30,414 nt of DNA from Seminavis robusta (GCA_903772945.1 CAICTM010001375.1:1-30414); one strand, 5' to 3'. Shown: positions 8,222 to 18,890, counted from the stretch's first letter. Numbers and translations are program-made. The notes: a model not told the origin generated them from the sequence alone.

Positions 8222-9430
8222 TTAGTCGTAGATTTCAATGAGATCAGTACTGGAGTCTCCAACTTCGTCTCCTTTTTCTCCTTCCTCTGTGACGCTGTTT
8301 GTGGGCTCTTCTTCATCCGCAAATAATCGTGGTTCTGTGATGGTCAATTTCACGTCTTGCAATTCGTTCCGTATTTGGTCCAAAGTTTGTTGTTGCTGAT
8401 TTTGTTGCAGCGCCGCAGATGTCCAGCTCTTGCGGCTTTGATGACTGGCTAGCTGGACTATATTCTTGACACTCTCCCCTACAGAACCAACCGCCCGGGA
8501 GGACGCCCTTGCCAACGACTGACGATGATACACAAAGACATTGATCAGTCCTTGACTTGGTTGACAAATCACAACGGTCAGGAGAACGATAAAGCCGGTA
8601 GTGTCGTGTGGATTGAAGAATTTGCCCGTCATGGCAATGGCCGTGTACGGTAGCCAGGTGACGATAAAGCCGGCCATGTACCAAGCTGCTTGAATGGCCA
8701 CTCGGCGCGACTGTTGCAATCGCCGTGCCTTGCTTTGCTTGGAAGTGAATCGCCATCTGGAAGCCTTGACTTCCATTTGACGTACCGTCCACCACAGACA
8801 GAGCTGTGACAGTGTGATGAGAAAGATGCAGGTCCAAAGAGGAGCGTAGTAGAATGCCCAGCGGTAGTTGTAGGCACGAGAAACGCATTGATCCTTGGTC
8901 ATGCCAAGCTGGTCGCACAAGTCCCAGCTGGGAGAAATCCAGCACCATAGATTGGTGTTGCCGTACATTTGCAAGAACAGTCCTGGGACGGAAAGTGCCA
9001 GACCCAAAGTCAGGGCGATTGCCCACATGTATCGTTCCTTCTTTTGTAGAAACGACTCGGTATAGTTGTATTTAATGACCAACAGATAGTGCAGCGCCAG
9101 CATAATGTTGAAGAATGCTGTGGTAACTCCTAACTGAATCCCAAACCCTTGTGCCGTGCATGTTGCGGCATTCCCGACGGCATGGAAGTGATAGGGACTC
9201 TTCCAACCTTGATTGACGCCCTGTGGTATGGGCCAAGTGCTGAGAAAGTACGAAAAGGAGGACACGAGATCGCAGAGACTCATTAGCAGTACCAGTCGAT
9301 GGTACGTCTTGTGTCGTTTCTTGGGGTCTGCAAGGATTTGGCATGATATCCATCCGGAACCAGCTATGGAGAGGCCGCCCGTGATTTTGGGTACAATGGC
9401 AATGGCCACTTCTCTGGATGTCAATGACAT
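8222..9430 (-). CDS. Seven-transmembrane receptor (cAMP-receptor/secretin-like GPCR), 402 aa
   Basis: Start chosen at 9430 (MSLTSREV) because the seven helices begin eight residues later; the frame stays open upstream to 9679 but that part is low in conservation. Helices at about 9-33, 45-66, 91-119, 134-156, 194-216, 243-268 and 277-302. Cys91 at the top of helix 3 and Cys163 in the second outer loop could form the usual disulfide. Helix 7 contains PSQGLINVFVY, like the P-x-QG-x-x-N-x-x-V-Y pattern of Dictyostelium cAMP receptors and secretin-type receptors. The first inner loop is ADPKKRHKTYHR. The C-tail of about 100 residues is Gln-rich, then acidic, with many Ser/Thr, and could be a phosphorylation target. 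The ligand is unknown. Single exon. It diverges from the HHW membrane protein gene across 683 bp. Confidence 0.85.
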   Translation of the reverse strand: MSLTSREVAIAIVPKITGGLSIAGSGWISCQILADPKKRHKTYHRLVLLMSLCDLVSSFSYFLSTWPIPQGVNQGWKSPYHFHAVGNAATCTAQGFGIQLGVTTAFFNIMLALHYLLVIKYNYTESFLQKKERYMWAIALTLGLALSVPGLFLQMYGNTNLWCWISPSWDLCDQLGMTKDQCVSRAYNYRWAFYYAPLWTCIFLITLSQLCLWWTVRQMEVKASRWRFTSKQSKARRLQQSRRVAIQAAWYMAGFIVTWLPYTAIAMTGKFFNPHDTTGFIVLLTVVICQPSQGLINVFVYHRQSLARASSRAVGSVGESVKNIVQLASHQSRKSWTSAALQQNQQQQTLDQIRNELQDVKLTITEPRLFADEEEPTNSVTEEGEKGDEVGDSSTDLIEIYD

Positions 9431-10113
9431 AATGGCGCTGAAAGATGATTGTATTCTGTAGGGTATGGCGTTGTATTGTATGGCGTCACGTCTCTGTTGT
9501 TTGTTGGAGATACAATCGATAACTAAGAGCTGACATACACCTTTACGCCATTCCTCGGCAATCTGTTCCTCACAAGGTCTCTTGTCATTCTTGTCCTGGG
9601 GTGGACCCGTGCACCTACCGGTACTACTAGCTAGTAGTACAACTCGTGGTGTGCAGGCAGGTGAACCGTGGGGTGGCAATCAAGCATGAATGATCAATCG
9701 CATCGAATCTTGTGTGATCTTGTATTATTGCTCGGCACGGGCTTGCACCCAGCATGAACGCATCCCCTAACAAATAAGTCACGGATTAATTAGTCCTGTA
9801 TTCGATAGAATTCCAAACTGACGCACTGCCACCGGGCCCAAGCACCATCAACTGTTAGACTCTACTAGTCTAGAGTACTGGTAGTACGTACAGTAGTACT
9901 AGTACTATTACTCAGCCCAATTCACGCAACCGAAGTCCCTCGCACTACAAGTTATTTATTATAGTCACTGGATGATAGCGGGTTTTGAGATTTCTCGCTG
10001 TGGCACATGCATATGTCCCACCGCCCACAAGAGTGATATCCAACAGATTTCGTGGTGAGGGTCGTCTCTAGCCAGCTTGCTAATACTGATTGTCAAGATA
10101 GATACCCAAAAAA
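9431..10113. promoter_or_regulatory. Divergent intergenic region with dense CTAG/GTAC words
   Basis: 683 bp between the 5' ends of the receptor (-) and the HHW membrane protein (+). Around 9855-9915 a 60-bp stretch packs three CTAG and five GTAC tetramers, making overlapping palindromes such as AGTACTAGTACT. Promoter elements are expected here but none is certain. Confidence 0.45.
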
Positions 10114-11297
10114 ATGGATCGACCTCATGATTCCCTGTTTCTGCAAAGAAAGGACCGAGGTGACGCCTCAAGAGGAGAATATGGTTTGGTGAACTCCACT
10201 ACTGTGGATACTCACGATGATGATGAGAACGACGAGGATGATGCTGAGGAAGAATTCCGCAAGGATGCGGCTTCTAACATGGAGGCCTTTGAGTTGGAAC
10301 AAGGACTCACGCCGTCTTCATCGTCATCATCATCGTCTCCTTGGTGTTGCCAGCGAATCCTATTCACTCCGATGTTTCCCGATGATCGATTTGACTGCTG
10401 TGGCGCAACATTATTTGATGGGGTGCAAGCAGTTCGATGCTTCAAATTCAATGTCATCACCTGGGTGGCTCTTATTGCAATGTACTATTTTGTCAGATGG
10501 ATGGTACGTACAATCATTCAACAACAACAAAAAACTGGAGACTGCAGATAATTGGATTGCGGTCTCACATTCCTAGTGATTTTCTTTCTTCCTTTTTCAA
10601 ACAGGACCTTGAAAATGATCACAATTATACCATTCCAGACATGATTCTACATGAATCCAATCCCATCATGGTAGATACCATGTTCTTTTTTGTGGTGGGG
10701 CGATTGTACAAACAACGAGGAATTGACCACATTGCATGGATCAGCACAATGATTGCCAGTGGTCTCTTTGCGTCTATGGAAACCTACTTTCCCTTTTTGC
10801 AGCATTCCTTCACTTTGTATTCCATTCATTGTCTCTGGCCCTGGGAACTTTGGGCCTTTGTCGTTGGCCTGGTCACGCTTTGCAGTGCCTTGGGCATTTT
10901 GCATGTTCGAACCATTATACAACAAGAGATTGTGGGCATCAAGGTCTTTGAAATAACACTCTGCATTCTGATATTCTTGCTGCCACCCATGTCCAGCCCC
11001 TACTTTCATTTTCATCATTGGTTTGCAGGATGGCTTCTTGGGATGCACTGCAATTTAGATGTTTGGTGGAGTAGATTAACCATGGCCTGGTGCTGGGGAG
11101 CATACATCAATGGGATCGCCGTGTATGGGAGGGACCCATTACTGACGTGTGGCTATGCATTTTACTTGAGCTGGAGCAATCGATGTCCATACCTCCAGTG
11201 CTATCTCGATGAAATGAAAAACCACACTCATTCAGGGTATCAAATCATGGAAGTTCAAGACTGGAGGAATTGTTCCGCCTCGGACTATTTGCCATGA
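10114..11297 (+). CDS. Multi-pass membrane protein with conserved HHW motif, 2 exons, 360 aa
   Basis: Exons 10114-10503 and 10605-11297, with a 101-nt GTACGT..AACAG intron at a codon boundary. The N-terminus is cytosolic-looking: an acidic run (residues 35-48), then a poly-Ser tract (about 68-75) and cysteine pairs. Hydrophobic segments lie near 113-129, 151-165, 174-191, 207-228, 243-258 and 283-303. The distinctive part is FHFHHWFAGWLLG (264-276) followed by D-x-WWS and NGIAVYGRDP (299-308). I recognise this pattern as recurring in unnamed stramenopile membrane proteins, but know no function. The clustered histidines next to a helix could bind metal or haem; that is inference. Its 3' end faces the sulfotransferase gene. 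Confidence 0.82.
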
Positions 11298-11731
11298 GGG
11301 GCATCGCATCGGAAATACATAGGAATGACAACCTGCAGAAATAAGTGTTGGCCAGGGTCACGCTCTGGTCAAGCAGGATATCCAGGCTCCAATTGTTCTG
11401 CTTACGCAAGCAGGTTCTCTCCAGCGCACGGTCCTTTGAATGGTACCTCGACCCAACAAGTCCTAATCGAATATACTAGTAGAATGTTGTGCTAGTGTAG
11501 ACTGAAGAAGTTCAAAATCGTGAGGATAGCAGAGTTGTGTGCTGGCTCTCCAGGAAAAGAGAGCAGAGTTGTCAGAGGCTTAATTGATTGAAAGAATCGA
11601 GTCCGTGGAAAGACGGAGACTGCCCAGTTGTGGATTGTAGATGTGTAGTAGTGCTACTAGTCGTACAGTGGCAGATAGATTGATGGCTTGCGTTGTTGCC
11701 TTCTCTCTTGCTTGTACTACTTGTCATCAGT
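11298..11731. other. Convergent intergenic spacer
   Basis: 434 bp between the 3' ends of the HHW protein and sulfotransferase genes. ACTAGTAG and TAGTAGTGCTACTAG words occur. No gene or RNA was seen. Confidence 0.4.
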
Positions 11732-13250
11732 CTATGGCGGTGGAGGCACTTCGTACTGAAATGCCGCCATCAACTCTGGATCCAAGTTTTCATGAGCAAA
11801 CAAGAGGTCCTCGTCTGTCATGCCCTTGAACCGCAATTTGTCCGTCCCGTACTTGACCATGGCACCAATCAAGTTGGTGTGTTGCGAGGCACCTTTTTCG
11901 GGATGACCCGGACCGAACTTTCCTGAATCGACGACGTAGGCAAACTGTTTTTCTCTGGGTACCCCTCCCACACACGTACATACTGTTTCGACCATTTCAT
12001 GGACGTTGAACAGCAAATCTTCAAATCGTACCATGAGCCTTGGATAATCGGCCCGAAAGTATTGACCGTACCAATCGTTGTACAGATGCACCAAGGAATC
12101 CCAATGTTCTGCCCGTTCGGGATAATCGATTCGAGCGGGAACGGTGTTTTCGAGATAGGGGAAGAGATCGAGATCGTCCTGATTGGGGACCAAGTTGGGA
12201 CAATGTTTGGCCGTATGGTGCCATTTGGTGGCTGATGATGGGTCGGAAGAAACCAATTTAGTCAGTTGGATTCGACAATACTACGTGTAATCGACCAAGT
12301 TGAAATTCAACATTCCGAAACTTACCATATGGATGTCGGCACAAACTCTGCATCCAACTGTAGGGATCTCGAATGGCCACAATGGGCATGACTGTGGTTT
12401 TGTTGACTTTTCGATCCGACTTGACAGTGTTGGTCCATTTTCGTTTGGCTACCATGTGTTTTCCCCATGGCACTTGCCATCTCATACCTCCGTATCTTTC
12501 TTTTTTGTTTTCTGGCATGATACAATTGGCATTCATGTACATGGCGAGTGTGTTTGTTCCAGAATTGAATATTCCCGAGGATGCCAAGGAGGCGTCTTCG
12601 GGTGGGACACTGTTTCGAAATGCTTCGCAGGTATCCAAGCCATAGACGACGGGTCCTTTGCCATAGAGTTTTTCCACCTGTTCCCACATGGGTAATTTGG
12701 CGACCGTGGCGGCATCAAAATCCTGAATGCCAGCTTCCTTCAACACTCGAATGATCGGTTCTCTTCCCTTGATCGCTTCTTCCAGTGTCATGTCGCCTTG
12801 TGTATTGTCATCGTCTCCAGCAGCATCACCCAAATCCTCTTTATTGAGAGCCGTAATGACCTTTACCACAGTATTTCCCTTCTTGTCCTTTTTGATCAGT
12901 TGGCCTCCCGCGAGCTCCCCATCAAACGTCTTTTTTGGCTTTTTGCCTTTTCGATGGCCCTTCGTGTCAGCATTTTCACTTTTTCGGACAGAAGAGGACA
13001 ACACAGACATTCCCATGCCTTTGCTAATGAGGCTGCTACCACCACCACCAATCACAGTACTACTACTGTCGCTGCTATCGAACGATTCGTCGGAAGGTCC
13101 CACAATGGCGCCTCGGATTTTAGAGTAATAGCGAAAGTTGATCGCTAGCGATGCCACTCCCAGCAACAGCATGGCTCGGACCAAATTCTTGCCCGTCGCC
13201 ACATTGCCGTTGCTGCCACTATTGTTACTTCGGGTTCTGGATGGTGGCAT
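11732..13250 (-). CDS. Type II membrane sulfotransferase, 2 exons, 474 aa
   Basis: Exons 13250-12326 and 12231-11732 with a 93-nt intron (GTAAGT..ATCAG). The join gives CRHPYATKWHHTAKHCPNL, which continues the family pattern and fixes the splice. A hydrophobic segment (about 22-40) after a basic N-terminus predicts a Golgi signal anchor. A Ser/Gly- and Lys-rich stem follows to about 190. The catalytic part has FNSGTNTL (228-235) as the 5'-phosphosulfate loop and RDPYSWMQS (294-302) as the 3'-phosphate motif with its Arg and Ser. Family reaction: sulfate transfer from PAPS to a hydroxyl or amine, commonly on glycans. The acceptor is unknown; sulfated wall or mucilage polysaccharide is an inference. 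The intron separates the 3'-phosphate motif from the C-terminal 166 residues. It diverges from the large propeller gene over 390 bp. Confidence 0.88.
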
Positions 13251-13640
13251 TGTCTATCTTATTGACGCGCACAGATTGTGGTGAGAAACCCCCTCCTTCG
13301 ATCGTCGGCTTGATCTTGACGCGACCACCAGAACGAAAGATGTCGTTTTGGTCGTGAATGCCAGTGATGGTCATTTACGAAGACTGGAGCAACTGAGGGT
13401 CCACTCTTGAAAGAGAGCATGCTCCCAGGAGTGAAGCCCCGACGTTGGAGGACAATTTTTGTCCCCCAACAAGTCGTTGGGTTTGCCTTTTTGAAGCTCA
13501 CAACAACTCTACAAGCACCGAGCCACAACACCACAGTACGGTACCACCCAAGACATTGTGGAGCAGCGCAAGAACAACAATTGCAAGTGTTGCGCTCGTC
13601 TAGCTAGCTAGCTAACTAACTCGTAGTCGGATTATTAGTG
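13251..13640. promoter_or_regulatory. Divergent intergenic region
   Basis: 390 bp between the sulfotransferase (-) and propeller protein (+) 5' ends; probably a shared promoter region. CTAGCTAGCTAGCTAACTAACT lies at 13600-13621, just before the large gene. Confidence 0.4.
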
Positions 13641-16600
13641 ATGAAAACAATGGACTCTGCCGCCACCACCACCAATCGAAGGATCCTTTCCGGAGTGAGC
13701 TTGGACGATGAGGAAGAAGAGGATATGGTCGAGGTGGCCCTGGGTGGACAAACCCTGGCAGAAATACCTGTCCAACAACCATTTCCAGAGGATGAAATGA
13801 CACCAGTGCCTGCTGATCCTCCACCGGATATTGAAAACGCCGACACGTTCATGTCTCTAATCGAGGAAGTATCGCATGACGATGATGATGATGATGATGA
13901 TGACAGTGAGGAGGAGGAACCAAACGATGAAGAACCAAAAGCATGTGAGGCAGTAGGCGAAGTGATTGTTGTCGAGGATGACAATGCGCTGAGCGAGAGC
14001 GAAAACGAGAACGATTATGATACTGTACAGGGGGACGACGACGAGCAGGAGGAGAAGGAACATGACTCTGAGGACGAGCTACAAGAAGAAGAAGAAAACA
14101 ACGACACAGAAGCAGAAGAAGTAGAAGAACCTGAAGAAACGGACGAGGAAGACGAGGAAGCTGTCAGTCCAAGAGCGTTCTTTCGAAACGACGACTACGA
14201 CCGGTCGGATGACGAAAGGTCGGATCCACCAGGAGCTGATGCAGCCACTGCCATCTCATCCATCGGAAGCGTATCAGCTCGACAGTCCTTTCTACGAAAA
14301 CAAGAACGGACACTGAAGGAAATGTCTCGAGAGCTTGTCCGGGACAAGTACAACAGCCGCAGTCGCTACACGTATGGCAGTGATATCGAGACGAACATGG
14401 ACAATACAAGCAAGTGCGTCATTGATGAAGAATCGACCGAAGTTTCGGATGTTGTTGACGAGAAACAACATCAACCTCCAGCAGCAGGCTTTCGAGGATG
14501 CTCGCATCCCTGCGGAAAATATGAATTGGCTGCAGTTCTTCTCTCCTTCCTGGCCTTTGTTCTTTGTGGAGTGTCTACCGACCGGTGCGATTTCCTGGTT
14601 GTAGAGGGTTCCGAGGAGGCTCCAGGCTTCTTTGCCTTGGCCCAACGTGATGTTGGATTGGTTCAGTTTGAGACGATTTCCCCCGAGACCTCAACGTCCA
14701 AGTGCCTTTACTGGTTTGATGACCCAGATGCCTCAGCACAACTCTACGACCATGTGTGGCATGCCGCGCGGTTCATGTCCGTGACCGCAACCTTCTTGGG
14801 GCTGTTCTTTGTAGGCTTCATTTGCACTATTTCGTGCGTCTCCTACGATGCCGTCATTTTCCAGATGTTGGCATTTGCTTCCTTGATCATGCCGTTGTTG
14901 TACGGGCTCTCCTTCATTGTCCTGGGCTCAAATGTTTGCCTTGAAGGATCCTGTGAAATTGGGATTGGTGGCCTTGTGCTCATTCTAGGCATTATTGTCT
15001 GGATGATGGTGGCGGCGGTCCTCTACTTGATCCCCGGTCGTAGATTGCTCGCTGGTCAGAAGACACAGGAAGCATCGCCGGCATCGGTTGAGACTGCAAA
15101 ACACCACCTATACAGTGGACACTTGGGAGTTGGCATCCTTTTCGTGATCTTCTTTGTTGCTCTTGTTGACATTTCTGTAATCCTTGGAAGGTCTCCGCCT
15201 GCAATTGAAGAAGAGACTGTCGCACCAACCGAAGCTCCATCTACAGAAAAAGTTTTGGATTGGCTTCAAGAGGGAGAACTGATTTTGGGACCTTTTCCTG
15301 ATTCTCGGGACTATTTATCGGTTGCCGGAAACGGAAGAGTCATATCCCTGATTGGAAAAGAATCCGTGCTAGTCATGGAGCACGATGAAGCAAAAAGGTT
15401 GTGGTATCCATTCGGTAACATGATCTCTGCAAACTTGGATCCTACTGGTTGGGATCCTGACGACAGAATCACCAAGGTCAAAGCAACTGCATCCTCTCTG
15501 TCGAGCAACGGACGAATTGTTGCTGTGGCCAGCAACAACTGGGCAAATGGTCCTGCAGATGTTGGTAGATACGAGTTTGGCCGTGTGCAGGTGTGGCAGC
15601 ACCATCAATCGTCATCTCGCTGGATTCCCAAAGGGCATCCGATAACCGGAAAGGGGATAAACGATGCCTTTGCCACAAAAGTGGAGCTTGACAGCCTTGG
15701 AACGCGACTCGCTGTGGTTGCTACTGGCCAGTTTGGAAGAAACGAGCCATATGTGAGGATTTATGAATACAACGAGGTTCTGGAGGCAAATGGCAACTGG
15801 GTCCAACTTGGACAGGACATCAGGCTTGAATCGTTTTGGACGTCATCGGGATTCGCCTTTTCGGGAGACGGGAAGTCCTTTGCACTTGGGTCTCTTCGTA
15901 TCGGCCGGCTTGGGCTCGTGACAGTGTGGCACTACGAAAGTGATAAGAAGATGTGGATTAGGCTAGGAAGCCCCATCACTGCTGGTTCTTCGAAACGGGA
16001 GGACAAATTTGGTGCTTCTGTTGCAATGGCCTATGATGGTTCGGCATTACTTGTTGGAGATCCTGGGGGAAGCCCTGCGTATGCTCGAGCTTTCTGGTTC
16101 AATGGAAAAGGGTGGAAACAACTTGGGCAGGACTTGGAATGCAATTTAGATGGGCGTTGCGCGAATGATGTTTCGATGTCTTACTTTGGATCAATGGTGG
16201 CCATTACTGGGTACCACAGTTTCAACCAAGTAGCCAGGGTGTACTCTCTGGATGGGCCTCAGCAAAAGTGGGTGAAGGTGGGTGGCGACATCCAAGGACC
16301 AAAGTCTGAACATAGCATCGAGGGAACATCGGTCGGCATATCAGATGACGGTAGAACAGTTGTGTTTGGCACAACTTTCCAAGACACGCAAACGCAAGTG
16401 TGGCAGTACACGGGTGGACTTTACATTGATGTACCACTTGAAGGCAATCTGGCAACTGGAGTACCAACGCAAACACCTTCTGGGACCAATGAGTCGACTG
16501 TCCAATTAGTTTTGGATAGTTCCTCAAATGCGACTGTCACCTACGCTCCAGCAGCCATCACTCCACTACCATTGGGCAATCTGTCGCTTGCAGAACCTGT

Positions 16601-18560
16601 TGAGAACGCAACCAAAGCAGAAGCAATGACAAACTCCAGTTCAAATTCTTCTGCTTGGGTTAACACTTCTCTCCTCGAGCTAAACGATACTGAATCGACG
16701 GGTCATCCATCAGAGAGTGTTCCTTCTAGCTCATTGCAACCACACGCATGGATCAGAGCAGTAGCGGGAGAAGAATACGCATTTTTCTTGTTTGATTCTG
16801 TGCCTCCTCGAATCGAACGCTATAATTTGTCCTCGCGACAATTCCTCCTTCCCGTCTTGTTGCCAACCAGCCACGGACCTCCCAGTGCCATGGGGATTGA
16901 CGATTCTCTGCAGATTTACGTTGGTTTTGGAGCCCAAGCTTATCGCTTCAGTTTCGACGGAGCCAATGAAACCCGAATTGCTGCCGACGCAGGCGAAATT
17001 GACTCAAACATCCGAGAATTTCTCTTTGATGATAATGACATTGTGATCATCAATGCTGGCCAACACCTCATCAGTGTCAATCGAAGAACAAACAATATGG
17101 TCAAGAACGTCTTTTCCTACAATGAGCTCGTATTGGGGGCTTCTCTCTCTTCTCGCCGCCGCCGATTGTTCGGGCGGACACCTGTTGAGCTTGCCCCAGT
17201 GTCAGGCGATGTGATCAGGCCATCAGAATTGTGGTTCAAAGAATACGACGCACAAGGTCGTTTCGTCAGCGAGAAACTATCGGAAATCGGCGAAAATGTG
17301 GATGTCGGCACTGCCTCCAAGACTTGGATCTTCCCAGATCAAACGCGAGTTATTGACGATCATGGATTCGTATTCTCCGTGACGAACAACGCCGAGCACG
17401 TCTACACAGTAGACACACCCAAGATACTCGACATCGCATGGTTGGGGGGCGAAGTTATGGTCGCCCTCCATAAGAATGGGAGCCTTTCCTCGATTTCTCA
17501 AGAGCTGGTTTCGAGGGGATCGTTGACTCTGGACTTTGCACCTTCGAACATTGCGGTCAATAATGGAGAGGTTCTTACTTTTACTTACGATCTAGTCGCA
17601 GATAACGGCATTCGAGTCGATGCACACTACCTCGGTCTGCTGAATCCGTCGTTGCCTGGACGGCATATCCAGCCTTCTGGGATCCCCTTCACACCAGCTT
17701 CACCCTTTGTTGATAAGGACAGCTTGCTATACATGTTCAGCAAAGGACATGCAAGCATCTTTGTTATGGAGCCGAAAGAGAAGAGTTACCTCGATTCTAT
17801 CAAGCTTGAAGAGATTCCGAAGTTCATTGCATACTCCAGCATCAATCACGAGGTATATCTCCTGCGGGAAGACGGCGTTCTGAGCAAAATTGATCTTGGA
17901 GGACAGAACAGAACTGAAGTGCACATTGCCAAGCTGCCAGCAGCTCCCTTCGGCCTGTCCACCGCTGGCAAGTACATTTTTGTCTGCGACGACGCAGGTG
18001 CCTTTGCCACCCACTACACGTTCCTCAGCAACGGAACCGTGGTTTCTGCGGTTGATTGGAATCATGTGGACAAGGAATATGTGTGGTCGGAAGTCAACCG
18101 CAAGATGTACTTCTTCAGACAGGCAAACCCAACGGACCTCATGACGGAACACATCTTTTTCAACGGGACAATCGGAATACGGGTGGATTCCTACCTGAAC
18201 AACAACTCGGGGTTTGAACACCCGATTCGAGTGGACCCAGCTGGGCACCGTGCAGTGCTTGGTTCGGGGGTCGTCCACAACGCAAGGACTCTGAAACGCT
18301 TGAATGTCACACTCTCGAATCGTGTCCTTGATATCGCCTTCAGCAAAGGGGTTGCAAGGAGTATCCGAAACCTTGGCAAGGACAAAGTGCAGCTTCAGCA
18401 GTGGCATGAAAGAACCTTCCAACTGCTGAACGCGACAGAATTAAGCGGGCGAGGGCACCACTTGTTTGCATTGGATGAAAACAAGACGGTTGCTGTTGTC
18501 TCAAATGAAACAGGAGTGCCGATGGCTTACGTCTTAGACGAGCATTTCCGGCTTTCTTGA
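13641..18560 (+). CDS. Large membrane protein: acidic N-terminus, claudin-like helices and two probable beta-propeller ectodomains, 1639 aa
   Basis: A single uninterrupted exon. The frame is open from GTG at 13638, but the first ATG is 13641 and a second, in better context, is at 13650. Order: an acidic, Asp/Glu-packed region (about 25-195) including nine Asp in a row from about residue 80; four hydrophobic helices (about 294-318, 378-402, 408-430, 441-465) with paired cysteines in the outer loops, tetraspan/claudin-like; a fifth helix at 494-517; then about 1120 residues predicted outside. That part has repeats such as FGASVAMAYDGSALLVGDP and ISDDGRTVVFG (about 537-927, propeller 1), a Ser/Thr/Asn linker (about 947-1024) with at least seven N-glycosylation sequons, and a second repeat region to the end. 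Five helices put the acidic end in the cytosol and the propellers outside. Function is unknown; adhesion, sensing or wall attachment are possibilities. I know no named family for the whole. Confidence 0.88.
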   Translation: MKTMDSAATTTNRRILSGVSLDDEEEEDMVEVALGGQTLAEIPVQQPFPEDEMTPVPADPPPDIENADTFMSLIEEVSHDDDDDDDDDSEEEEPNDEEPKACEAVGEVIVVEDDNALSESENENDYDTVQGDDDEQEEKEHDSEDELQEEEENNDTEAEEVEEPEETDEEDEEAVSPRAFFRNDDYDRSDDERSDPPGADAATAISSIGSVSARQSFLRKQERTLKEMSRELVRDKYNSRSRYTYGSDIETNMDNTSKCVIDEESTEVSDVVDEKQHQPPAAGFRGCSHPCGKYELAAVLLSFLAFVLCGVSTDRCDFLVVEGSEEAPGFFALAQRDVGLVQFETISPETSTSKCLYWFDDPDASAQLYDHVWHAARFMSVTATFLGLFFVGFICTISCVSYDAVIFQMLAFASLIMPLLYGLSFIVLGSNVCLEGSCEIGIGGLVLILGIIVWMMVAAVLYLIPGRRLLAGQKTQEASPASVETAKHHLYSGHLGVGILFVIFFVALVDISVILGRSPPAIEEETVAPTEAPSTEKVLDWLQEGELILGPFPDSRDYLSVAGNGRVISLIGKESVLVMEHDEAKRLWYPFGNMISANLDPTGWDPDDRITKVKATASSLSSNGRIVAVASNNWANGPADVGRYEFGRVQVWQHHQSSSRWIPKGHPITGKGINDAFATKVELDSLGTRLAVVATGQFGRNEPYVRIYEYNEVLEANGNWVQLGQDIRLESFWTSSGFAFSGDGKSFALGSLRIGRLGLVTVWHYESDKKMWIRLGSPITAGSSKREDKFGASVAMAYDGSALLVGDPGGSPAYARAFWFNGKGWKQLGQDLECNLDGRCANDVSMSYFGSMVAITGYHSFNQVARVYSLDGPQQKWVKVGGDIQGPKSEHSIEGTSVGISDDGRTVVFGTTFQDTQTQVWQYTGGLYIDVPLEGNLATGVPTQTPSGTNESTVQLVLDSSSNATVTYAPAAITPLPLGNLSLAEPVENATKAEAMTNSSSNSSAWVNTSLLELNDTESTGHPSESVPSSSLQPHAWIRAVAGEEYAFFLFDSVPPRIERYNLSSRQFLLPVLLPTSHGPPSAMGIDDSLQIYVGFGAQAYRFSFDGANETRIAADAGEIDSNIREFLFDDNDIVIINAGQHLISVNRRTNNMVKNVFSYNELVLGASLSSRRRRLFGRTPVELAPVSGDVIRPSELWFKEYDAQGRFVSEKLSEIGENVDVGTASKTWIFPDQTRVIDDHGFVFSVTNNAEHVYTVDTPKILDIAWLGGEVMVALHKNGSLSSISQELVSRGSLTLDFAPSNIAVNNGEVLTFTYDLVADNGIRVDAHYLGLLNPSLPGRHIQPSGIPFTPASPFVDKDSLLYMFSKGHASIFVMEPKEKSYLDSIKLEEIPKFIAYSSINHEVYLLREDGVLSKIDLGGQNRTEVHIAKLPAAPFGLSTAGKYIFVCDDAGAFATHYTFLSNGTVVSAVDWNHVDKEYVWSEVNRKMYFFRQANPTDLMTEHIFFNGTIGIRVDSYLNNNSGFEHPIRVDPAGHRAVLGSGVVHNARTLKRLNVTLSNRVLDIAFSKGVARSIRNLGKDKVQLQQWHERTFQLLNATELSGRGHHLFALDENKTVAVVSNETGVPMAYVLDEHFRLS
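13879..13905 (+). repeat. GAY trinucleotide run encoding poly-Asp
   Basis: Consecutive GAC/GAT codons encode nine aspartates inside the acidic N-terminal region of the large membrane protein. Such a tract is prone to length change between alleles. Confidence 0.75.
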
Positions 18561-18890
18561 TTAGTCGATTGCTCGGCAAGGTGTGGGATCGGTTCCTAGC
18601 TGCTTTGGGCTATTAATCTGTACATGTTTATACTCATTACATAACCGATATTTCATTCATCTGTTCCTTCACAAAGTCGCCGCCACTGGCGCCAATAGCT
18701 AAGTCTCGCGAGCAAGACACCTGCACCCCCCGTGTGCTTCTTGTTCGACGGTAGATTGTTGTCATTCGAACCTTGCCGTCCCAGTGTATCTCCAAGACAC
18801 CAGTGGTAGCCAGGTATGTGCAGACCGGCAATCAGTTAAAGCCGCTGGACACCAGAAAAGCTTATCGGCAATCATTGTTCCAAATGCTTC
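18561..18890. other. Convergent intergenic spacer
   Basis: 330 bp between the 3' ends of the propeller and DUF6824 genes. No repeat, RNA gene or further ORF of note. Confidence 0.4.

Noticed and set aside
8313..9026. 237-codon open frame overlapping the receptor gene in another minus-strand frame
   Set aside because: Shadow of the receptor coding sequence; no hydrophobic or domain pattern of its own.
9431..9679. Longer N-terminus for the receptor (start at 9679)
   Set aside because: The extra 83 residues lack a signal peptide or conserved sequence, and the receptor fold begins right after the methionine at 9430.
17727..18422. 231-codon antisense open frame inside the large membrane protein gene
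   Set aside because: Antisense shadow in a long intronless gene; composition follows the sense codons and no domain is visible.
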